Source: Geothrix sp.
GTDB lineage: Bacteria > Acidobacteriota > Holophagae > Holophagales > Holophagaceae
DNA length: 5,242 nt
NCBI GenBank assembly: GCA_023701165.1
Contig: JAMPXL010000114.1
Span: 1-5,242 of the forward strand
Reading direction: 5' to 3'
The notes under the pieces are model-generated. The model had not been told where the DNA came from and did no database searches. It worked only from the letters and a program-made list of their open reading frames with translations. Position numbers and translations under genes: made by a program. This document shows positions 1 to 5,242 of the stretch, one piece after another; the first letter of the stretch is position 1, and every line of letters begins with the position of its first letter.

Positions 1-89
1 ATCCAGTTGGGGTTGTGGAACCTCGCCAGGGCGAGGCTCGCCAGGATGAAGGTGCCTGCGACGGTGTGGACGATGCGGTCGACGTTCAT
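1..89 (-). CDS. YgaP-like transmembrane (DUF2892) protein, partial (N-terminus only)
   Basis: Only the first 29 codons are visible; the reading frame runs off the left edge of the window. The protein begins MNVDRIVHTVAGTF and continues into a hydrophobic Ile-Leu-Ala-Ser-Leu-Ala-Leu-Ala stretch, ending near HNPNW. An N-terminal M-N-V-D-R followed by a basic/polar turn and a glycine-led membrane segment is how small DUF2892 (YgaP-like transmembrane domain) proteins usually start. These are typically about 60-70 residues with two membrane helices. The function of stand-alone members is not established; in YgaP itself the domain anchors a rhodanese. The start codon overlaps the stop of the RND permease gene (ATGA), and AGGAGG lies four bases upstream, so the start is well supported and translation is probably coupled to the pump. 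The family call rests on 29 residues from memory, so it is likely rather than certain. Confidence 0.72.
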   Translation of the reverse strand, partial: MNVDRIVHTVAGTFILASLALARFHNPNW

Positions 90-3000
90 GATTCCTCCTG
101 GGGGGCGTTCATGGCGCCCCGGCGTTGCAGGTTGGCGGCGTGGCCCCGGCGGGCCACGAGGTAGTAGAGGACGGGCACCGCGATGCGGGACAGCAGGGTG
201 GCGGCGACCTCACCGGCCATGAGGCTGATGGCCAGCCCCTGGAAGATGGGATCCGCCAGCATGACCGCGCTGCCCACCAGCACGGCGGAAGCGGTCAGCA
301 GCATGGGCCGGAAGCGCACCACGCCGGCCTCCTCCACTGCAGATTCCAGCGACATGCCCTCCTTCAGCTTCAGCTCGATGAAGTCCACGAGGATGATGCT
401 GTTGCGGACGATGATGCCGGCCCCAGCGATGAAGCCGATCATGCTGGTGGCCGTGAAGAAGGCCCCCATCAGACCGTGGGCGGGGATGATGCCGATGAGC
501 GAGAGCGGAATCGGCACCAGGATCACCCAGGGGATCTGGAAGCTTTCGAACCAGCCCACCACCAGCACGAAGATCAGCACCAGCACCGCGGCGAAGGCCA
601 GGCCGAGGTCCCGGAAGACTTCGAGGGTGATGTGCCATTCGCCGTCCCACTTCAGGGAGAGGGACTCGGTGTTCTCGGGATGGGCCAGCCCCAGGCGCGG
701 CACCGTGGCGCCCGCCGTCCCCTTCATGGCGTCGATCTTCTTGTCCAGGGCGGCCAGGGCGTACACCGGGCTTTCGATGGCGCCCGCCAGATCCGAGAAC
801 ACGTAGGTGACGGGCATCAGGTTCTTGTGGTGGATGGCGGCTTCCTCGCGGCCCTCCTTCACCGTCACCAGCTCCCGCACGGGCACCATGCCCCGGGCGC
901 CCGGCACCGTCAGTTGGAGGATCTGCTCCAGCCGCTGGCGCTTCCCGGGGGCCAGCTGCACCACCACGGGCACCTGGCTGGAGCCGCGCAGGATGTGGAA
1001 GGCGCCGGCCTGATGGCCCTGCCCCGCCATGTAGAGCGTCTGGATCACGTGGGCGGGGGCCAGGCCGTGCAGCGCCGCCTTCTCCCGGTCCAGCACCAGG
1101 CTGACCTTCGGGTTGGGCGCGTTGAGCGTGGAATCCACGTCCACGATGCCGTCCACGCTCTTGAAGGCGGCGAGGACCTCGTTGGAAAGGCGCGCGCGCT
1201 CGGCATCAGACGGGCCGTAGACTTCGGCCACGATGGTGTCCATGACCGGCGGTCCGGGCGGGATCTCCACCAGCTTCATCCGTGCGCCCGCCGGCTTCGA
1301 AAGCTTCTCCAGCTCGGGACGCAGGCGCACCACGATGTCGTGGCTCTGCTCCTTGCGGTCCCCCTTGGGCACCAGGTTCACCTGGATGTCCACCATCTCG
1401 GCCTCCTGGCGGAGGAAGCTGTGCCGCACCATGCCCACGAAGGTGAAGGGCGCGGCCTCGCCGGCGTAGACCTGCACGTCCTTGACCGTGGGCTCCTTCA
1501 GCAGGCGGCGGGCTAGATCCTGGCCCAGGGCGAGGGCGTCTTCCCGGGGCGTTCCGGCGGGAAGGTCGAGCTGCACCATGAACTCCGACTTGTTGTCGAA
1601 GGGCAGCATCTTCACCTTGACCACGCCGAAGCCCACCAGGGACATGGCCCCCAGGAGCAGGGCCACCACGCCGCCGAAGAACATCCAGCGGACCCTGGCC
1701 TGGGTCAGCAGGGCGTGCATGACCTTCCGGTAGAGCTGGGTGAAGCGGGTCTCGGGCACCTCGTCGGGCCCCGCGTGATGCTGGGCCGGCTCCGGGGCCA
1801 CCGTCTCCGGCGTGCCCGGGTGGAGGCCCGAAGCGTCCGTCTCCGGCAGGTGGGCCTCCTTGCGGAACACGATCATGCTGGCCCAGGGGCTGATGACGAA
1901 GGCGATGACCAGGCTGAAGATCATGGCCAGGCTCGCCCCGACCGGAATGGGGCGCATGTAGGGGCCCATGAGGCCCCGCACGAAGGCCATGGGCAGGATG
2001 GCGGCAATGACCGCGAAGGTGGCCAGGATGGTGGGGTTGCCCACCTCGTCCACGGCCTCCACCACCATGCGGGCGAAGCTCTTGCGCTGGCCCGGCAGGT
2101 GCAGGTGCCGGTGGATGTTCTCCACCACCACGATGGCGTCGTCCACCAGGATGCCGATGGAGAAGATGAGCGCGAACAGGGTGACGCGGTTCAGCGTGTA
2201 GCCGAACAGGTAGGTGAGGAGCAGGGTGAGGGCCAGCGTGACGGGCACGGCGATGCCCACCACCACGGCGCTGCGCCAGCCCATGGCCAGGAGGATCAGC
2301 GCAATGACGCTGAGGGTCGCGATGAGCAGGTGCTCGATGAGCTCGTTGGACTTGTCCCCGGCGGTCTCGCCGTAGTTGCGGGTGACGGTGACGGAGAGGT
2401 CCCGGGGAATCAGGTTGCCCCGCAGGGCCTCCACCTTGGCCAGCACCTGCTCCGCCAGGGCCGTGGCGTTGGTGCCGGCCCGCTTGGAGAGGGTGACGCT
2501 CGCCGCATGGTCGAAGCCGGGCCGGGCCGCCTCCCCGAACAGGACGATGGGCGGTTCCGGTTCCGGCGCGTCCACCACCCGGGCCACATCGCCCAGGTAG
2601 ACGGGTTTCTGGTTGCGCACGCCCACCACGAGGCGGCGCAGTTCCGAGGCCTGGAGCACGAAGCCGGTGGCTTCCAGCTCGGTGCGCTTCCCGCCGTCCA
2701 CCAGGGCGCCCGCGGGCAGCTGGGCCTCGGCGGACTGGAGCGCCGGCTGGAGCTCGCCGATGGACATGCCGAGGGACCGCAGGCGGTCGGGATCCGGCTC
2801 GATCCGCACCATGCGGCGGGCCCCGCCGAGGACCTTCACCTGGGCCGTGTTGGGGACATGGGACAGTTCCTGGCCGAGGACCTCGGCCACCTGCCGAAGC
2901 TGACCCGGCGTCTGGTCCTGTCCGTGGAGCGTCAGGACCAGGAAGGGCACGTCGTCGATGGTCTGGAGCTTGACGATGGGCTTCATGGCCCCGGGCGGCA

Positions 3001-3382
3001 GCAGCTGGGGGTTGGCCGCCAGCTCCTGGTGGACCTTCACCAGGCTGGGCTCCTGGGGCTCATTCACCTTGAAGCGCACGGTGATGAGCGCCATGCCGGG
3101 CCGGCTCACACTGTAGAGGTACTCGACTCCGGGGATGCCCCAGAGGCGCCGCTCCAGGGGCGTGGCCACCTGGCTCTCCACTTCCTTCGGGCTCGCCCCG
3201 GGGTAGGGAATGTAGAGGTCCACCATCGGCACGACGATCTGCGGCTCCTCCTCGCGGGGCGTGAGCCACACGGCGAGCAGGCCCAGCATCAGCGAGGCGA
3301 GAACCAGCAGCGGCGTCAGCTTGCTGCGGAGGAAGCCCTTGGCCAGCCTCCCGGCGAGCCCGAGGTGGAGGCTACTTGCCAT
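86..3382 (-). CDS. Efflux RND transporter permease subunit (HAE-like inner-membrane pump)
   Basis: A complete 1098-residue permease, slightly longer than AcrB (1049). It should form the inner-membrane trimer that exports substrates by proton antiport through the adaptor and outer-membrane channel. The layout is classic: TM1 about 22-40, a periplasmic porter loop 41-349, TM2-TM6 about 350-505, a cytoplasmic linker 508-548, TM7 about 566-588, a second periplasmic loop 589-925, and TM8-TM12 about 926-1077. TM4 carries GILVDDAIVVVENIHR, with Asp414 and Asp415 matching the AcrB proton-relay pair. TM11 retains R1023 and T1030 in RFRPMLLT, matching AcrB R971 and T978. TM10 reads GIIVRNSIILVDF, with Arg993 where AcrB has Lys940. 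The paired aspartates favour the HAE type over CusA-like metal pumps; the substrate is unknown. The ATG is supported by GAGGTGA six to seven bases upstream and lies inside the last codons of the adaptor gene. The stop overlaps the next start. Confidence 0.97.
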   Translation of the reverse strand: MASSLHLGLAGRLAKGFLRSKLTPLLVLASLMLGLLAVWLTPREEEPQIVVPMVDLYIPYPGASPKEVESQVATPLERRLWGIPGVEYLYSVSRPGMALITVRFKVNEPQEPSLVKVHQELAANPQLLPPGAMKPIVKLQTIDDVPFLVLTLHGQDQTPGQLRQVAEVLGQELSHVPNTAQVKVLGGARRMVRIEPDPDRLRSLGMSIGELQPALQSAEAQLPAGALVDGGKRTELEATGFVLQASELRRLVVGVRNQKPVYLGDVARVVDAPEPEPPIVLFGEAARPGFDHAASVTLSKRAGTNATALAEQVLAKVEALRGNLIPRDLSVTVTRNYGETAGDKSNELIEHLLIATLSVIALILLAMGWRSAVVVGIAVPVTLALTLLLTYLFGYTLNRVTLFALIFSIGILVDDAIVVVENIHRHLHLPGQRKSFARMVVEAVDEVGNPTILATFAVIAAILPMAFVRGLMGPYMRPIPVGASLAMIFSLVIAFVISPWASMIVFRKEAHLPETDASGLHPGTPETVAPEPAQHHAGPDEVPETRFTQLYRKVMHALLTQARVRWMFFGGVVALLLGAMSLVGFGVVKVKMLPFDNKSEFMVQLDLPAGTPREDALALGQDLARRLLKEPTVKDVQVYAGEAAPFTFVGMVRHSFLRQEAEMVDIQVNLVPKGDRKEQSHDIVVRLRPELEKLSKPAGARMKLVEIPPGPPVMDTIVAEVYGPSDAERARLSNEVLAAFKSVDGIVDVDSTLNAPNPKVSLVLDREKAALHGLAPAHVIQTLYMAGQGHQAGAFHILRGSSQVPVVVQLAPGKRQRLEQILQLTVPGARGMVPVRELVTVKEGREEAAIHHKNLMPVTYVFSDLAGAIESPVYALAALDKKIDAMKGTAGATVPRLGLAHPENTESLSLKWDGEWHITLEVFRDLGLAFAAVLVLIFVLVVGWFESFQIPWVILVPIPLSLIGIIPAHGLMGAFFTATSMIGFIAGAGIIVRNSIILVDFIELKLKEGMSLESAVEEAGVVRFRPMLLTASAVLVGSAVMLADPIFQGLAISLMAGEVAATLLSRIAVPVLYYLVARRGHAANLQRRGAMNAPQEES
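94..99 (-). promoter_or_regulatory. Ribosome binding site of the DUF2892-like gene
   Basis: The minus strand reads AGGAGGAATC and then ATG. It is a perfect AGGAGG with a rather short four-base spacer to the start at 89. It overlaps the permease codons for Gln-Glu-Glu-Ser just before the TGA. It is the main support for the start of the truncated small gene. Confidence 0.82.
102..120 (-). other. Small GC-only inverted repeat upstream of the DUF2892-like gene's ribosome binding site
   Basis: Positions 102-107 (GGGGCG) and 115-120 (CGCCCC) are perfectly complementary across a seven-base loop. The transcript could fold a six-pair, all G:C hairpin inside the last permease codons, ending two bases before the Gln-Glu codons that carry the AGGAGG site. 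There is no U-tract, so it is not an intrinsic terminator. It could modulate access to the ribosome binding site, or be a by-product of high GC in Gly-Ala and Ala-Pro codons. The repeat is seen directly; any function is inference. Confidence 0.3.
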
Positions 3383-4391
3383 GGCTCACCTCGATGGGCT
3401 GGCCATCCTGGAGCGCGCCGGGATGGTCGATGATCTGCTCGCCACCCTTCAGGCCCGACCGCACCGGCAGGAAGCTGCCCGCGCCCTCGCCCAGGGAGAT
3501 CCAGCGCAGGTTCGCGTGTCCCTCCCTCGCGATGAACACGCCCGTGAGCTCGCCCCGCTGCACGAGGGCGCTGCGGGGCACGGAGAGGCCCTGGGGGCCC
3601 GCTGCGCCGGGCAGCAGGATGCGGGCGAAGGAGCCCTGGCGGAGGCCCTTGGGCCTGAGCACCTTGGCGCGCAGGGTGCCCTTGTGGGTGGCGGCGTCGC
3701 CACCGGGGGCCAGGGCCGTGATCTGGGCTTCGCCCTCGCTGCCCTCGGATTCGAAGGCCACCTTGGCGCCGGGCTTCAGGCCCCTGGACTCCTGGTCCGA
3801 CAGGGTGGCGACCAGTTCCTGCTCGCCCTCGCCCACCAGCTCCAGCAGGGGCATGCCGGGCCCCACGAAATCGCCTTCGTTCACCTTGCGGGACTGCACC
3901 ACGCCGGCAAACGGCGCCCGGATCTGCGTGTAGGCGATGTTGGCCCTGAGCGCCGAGACGCCGGCCTGGGCCTGGGCCACCTGGGCCTGCACCTGCTCCA
4001 GCTCCGAAAGGGTGCTCGCCTTCTGGGCCTGGAGGGCCTGAATGCGCCGATGGTGGGCCTCGACGGTGGCGAGGCCGGTCTCGGCGGCCTTCAGCTGGCC
4101 CTGCAGGTCCTCGTCGCCGAGGGCGATGAGCAGGGTCCCGGCGGCCACGCGCTGGCCCTCCTGGGCCAGCACGCGCTTCACCTGGGCCGCCATGCGCGTG
4201 GACAGCATGGCCGTCCGCGTGGACTGCAGCGTGGCGGCCACCCAGGCGCCGCCCTCGGGCGACCCCTGGGGCACGAGGGACACCGCCACCTTGGGCAGGA
4301 TCTTTGATTCAGGACGGGCGTCCTTGCGGCCGCAGGCCAGGGTTCCCAGGAGCGCGCCCGTCAGGGCCAGGGCGGAAAGGGCGGTCTTCAT
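3372..4391 (-). CDS. Efflux RND transporter periplasmic adaptor subunit (membrane fusion protein)
   Basis: A complete 339-residue adaptor that should bridge the RND permease and the outer-membrane channel. Residues 1-20 form a signal sequence ending GTLAC, a permissive lipobox that would make Cys20 the lipid-modified N-terminus. The first lipoyl half is about 62-92. An alpha-helical hairpin of short helices, rich in Gln and Ala, spans about 94-152. The second lipoyl half is about 155-186, with the family-typical IRAPFAGVV followed by NEGDFVGPG. The beta-barrel is about 188-262 and the membrane-proximal domain about 266-335, starting with VPRSALVQRGELTGVFI. At the hairpin tip R116, L120 and T127 have the spacing of the RLS motif (R-x3-L-x6-S/T), known in AcrA and MexA to contact TolC-type channels. 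The start is chosen at ATG 4391 because it begins the signal peptide, has AAGGAG seven bases upstream, and overlaps the channel gene's stop. The same frame stays open further upstream, but there it runs through the channel gene out of frame. Confidence 0.96.
   Translation of the reverse strand: MKTALSALALTGALLGTLACGRKDARPESKILPKVAVSLVPQGSPEGGAWVAATLQSTRTAMLSTRMAAQVKRVLAQEGQRVAAGTLLIALGDEDLQGQLKAAETGLATVEAHHRRIQALQAQKASTLSELEQVQAQVAQAQAGVSALRANIAYTQIRAPFAGVVQSRKVNEGDFVGPGMPLLELVGEGEQELVATLSDQESRGLKPGAKVAFESEGSEGEAQITALAPGGDAATHKGTLRAKVLRPKGLRQGSFARILLPGAAGPQGLSVPRSALVQRGELTGVFIAREGHANLRWISLGEGAGSFLPVRSGLKGGEQIIDHPGALQDGQPIEVSHGK
3386..3392 (-). promoter_or_regulatory. Ribosome binding site of the RND permease gene
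   Basis: The minus strand reads GAGGTGAGCC and then ATG. GAGGTGA is fully complementary to the usual 16S rRNA 3' end, and its GAGG core lies six bases before the start at 3382. It is embedded in the codons for the adaptor's C-terminal Ile-Glu-Val-Ser. It decides the permease start and explains how the 11-base gene overlap is translated. Confidence 0.85.
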
Positions 4392-5242
4392 GGCTTCACT
4401 CCTTCGATGGGCGTGCCGGTGGCCAGGTCGAGGCTCGCGCGGCTCACGCGCAGCTCGTAGAGGCTCTGAAGCAGAAGGGTGCGGGCCCCCTGGATGGCGG
4501 CTTCCGCGTCGAGCACCTCGATGAGCGGCGCCAGGCCCTCCCGGTGGCGGGCTTCCCGCAGGCGCTTGGATTCCTCGGCGGCCGCCAGGGATTCCTTGGC
4601 GGCGGCATGGCGGGCCTGCGCGGCGAGGACGGATTCCCGCGCCACGCGGATCTCGTGTTCCGCCTGCTGCTGCTTGAACACCCGCATGTCGCTGGCGGCG
4701 CGTTCCTGGGCCCGGGCGGCCCTCGCTTTCGCCTGGTCCGGCGCCGAGAACACCTTCCAGGTCACGCCCACGGCGGCCCAGGTCCAGTTCCCCTTGTCGG
4801 CCCAGGCATGGTGCAGCGTGCCCGCGCCCACCTCCAGGCCCACCTCGGGGCGGAGGCTGCCCCGCGCGGCCTTGGCCCCCTCGGCGGCGGCCTTGGCCTG
4901 GAGGTCGGCGGCCTGGAGATCCCCCCGCTGGCCGGAGGGCAGCGGAGTCGCGGGATCCACAGGCTCCACGGGTTCCAGCGGGGTGGCCAGCGGCCCCTCC
5001 ACCGGACCGGCGCCGGTGAGCAGGCCCAGGCCCGAGCGGGCCGAGCGCACCTGCCGGGTGGCATCGGCCTTCTGGGCGTCGATCTGGGCATGGAGGGCCT
5101 TCAGGCGCTGGCGTTCGGACTCCAGCATCAGGCCCTGCTTCACGCGGGCGTCCACGAAGTCCTCCATTCCCTGGATCCAGATACGGGAATCCTCCACCCA
5201 CCGGAGCGCCTGCTCCGCCACCTGGGTGCCGAAGTAGGCCTC
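4388..5242 (-). CDS. TolC-family outer membrane efflux channel protein, partial (N-terminus missing)
   Basis: The C-terminal 284 residues of an outer-membrane factor; the frame is open to the right edge of the window, so signal peptide and first beta-strands lie outside. Family members are usually about 400-480 residues. The two structural repeats of TolC proteins are both recognisable. Fragment residues 1-78 hold a long helical pair with VKQGLMLESERQRLKAL and end in LGLLTG. Residues 190-276 repeat the pattern with HREGLAPLIEVLDAEAAI and end in LDLATG. Between them, RGSLRPEVGLEVGAG and NWTWAAVGVTWKVF look like the second transmembrane beta-hairpin pair, followed by a charged Ala-rich helix. 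Residues 78-103 form a Pro/Val-rich link (EPVEPVDPATP). The protein should trimerise as the exit duct of the pump encoded downstream. It is the first visible gene of the operon. The GTG at 5221 is not taken as the start because the upstream codons continue the same family pattern (EAYFGTQ). Confidence 0.92.
   Translation of the reverse strand, partial: EAYFGTQVAEQALRWVEDSRIWIQGMEDFVDARVKQGLMLESERQRLKALHAQIDAQKADATRQVRSARSGLGLLTGAGPVEGPLATPLEPVEPVDPATPLPSGQRGDLQAADLQAKAAAEGAKAARGSLRPEVGLEVGAGTLHHAWADKGNWTWAAVGVTWKVFSAPDQAKARAARAQERAASDMRVFKQQQAEHEIRVARESVLAAQARHAAAKESLAAAEESKRLREARHREGLAPLIEVLDAEAAIQGARTLLLQSLYELRVSRASLDLATGTPIEGVKP
4399..4404 (-). promoter_or_regulatory. Ribosome binding site of the adaptor gene
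   Basis: The minus strand reads AAGGAGTGAAGCC and then ATG. AAGGAG sits seven bases before the start at 4391, inside the last codons of the outer-membrane channel gene. It fixes the adaptor start and supports coupled translation across the ATGA overlap. Confidence 0.85.

Noticed and set aside
125..1516. Long plus-strand open frame of 463 codons antisense to the permease gene
   Set aside because: Its translation is a His/Gln/Gly/Asp-rich run with no recognisable domain, typical of the reverse complement of a high-GC gene. The minus-strand frame is an unmistakable RND permease.
1715..3433. Plus-strand open frame of 572 codons across the permease N-terminal half
   Set aside because: Same shadow composition (His, Gly, Glu, Gln, Arg), no family motif, and it lies wholly opposite conserved porter and membrane segments.
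3261..4307. Plus-strand open frame of 348 codons opposite the adaptor gene
   Set aside because: A shadow of the adaptor: Gly/Leu/His-rich with no domain. It crosses the adaptor/permease junction, which a real gene here would not need to do.
4392..5201. N-terminal extension of the adaptor frame to a 609-residue protein
   Set aside because: The extension is a Gly/Pro/Arg-rich frame overlapping the channel gene out of frame. The true adaptor begins at ATG 4391 with a signal peptide and a ribosome binding site.
5219..5221. GTG as the start of the channel protein
   Set aside because: The frame continues upstream to the window edge with family-like residues (EAYFGTQ), there is no signal peptide after the GTG, and the N-terminal part of a TolC protein would be missing.
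1..5242. CRISPR arrays, tRNA/rRNA genes, insertion sequences, attachment sites, toxin-antitoxin or defence genes
   Set aside because: No regular repeats, RNA-gene signatures, transposase motifs or terminal inverted repeats were seen. The window is filled end to end by four efflux-operon genes with uniform base composition.

Overview
The window is visibly GC-rich, and most codons of the real genes end in G or C. It is packed with protein-coding sequence on the minus strand only. The codon use, the Gram-negative tripartite efflux genes and clear Shine-Dalgarno sites point to a high-GC diderm bacterium. An acidobacterium (Holophaga/Geothrix type) or a proteobacterium would fit, but the sequence alone does not settle which.

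Reading along the minus strand (right to left), there are four head-to-tail genes. (1) 5242-4388 is the C-terminal two-thirds of a TolC-type outer-membrane channel protein, cut by the window edge. (2) 4391-3372 is a complete periplasmic membrane-fusion (adaptor) protein of 339 residues with a lipoprotein-like signal. (3) 3382-86 is a complete 1098-residue RND-family inner-membrane efflux permease. (4) 89-1 is the first 29 codons of a small protein resembling the YgaP-like transmembrane family (DUF2892), cut by the other edge.

Every junction overlaps: ATGA between genes 1 and 2, an 11-base overlap between 2 and 3, and ATGA again between 3 and 4. Each downstream start has a good ribosome binding site embedded in the end of the gene before it. 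This is the signature of one translationally coupled operon. No promoter or terminator lies inside the window, and there is no intergenic stretch to describe.

Together genes 1-3 should build a complete proton-driven export pump: permease trimer in the inner membrane, adaptor ring in the periplasm, channel in the outer membrane. The permease has the paired aspartates in TM4 seen in HAE-type (drug/hydrophobic compound) pumps rather than the single-Asp arrangement of CusA-type metal pumps, but the substrate cannot be read from sequence. The role of the coupled DUF2892-like protein is unknown.

I did not find an evidently new system here. The points most worth a second look are the overlap-coupled DUF2892-like gene, a small GC-only hairpin just upstream of its ribosome binding site, and the Arg in TM10 of the permease where AcrB has its proton-relay Lys.
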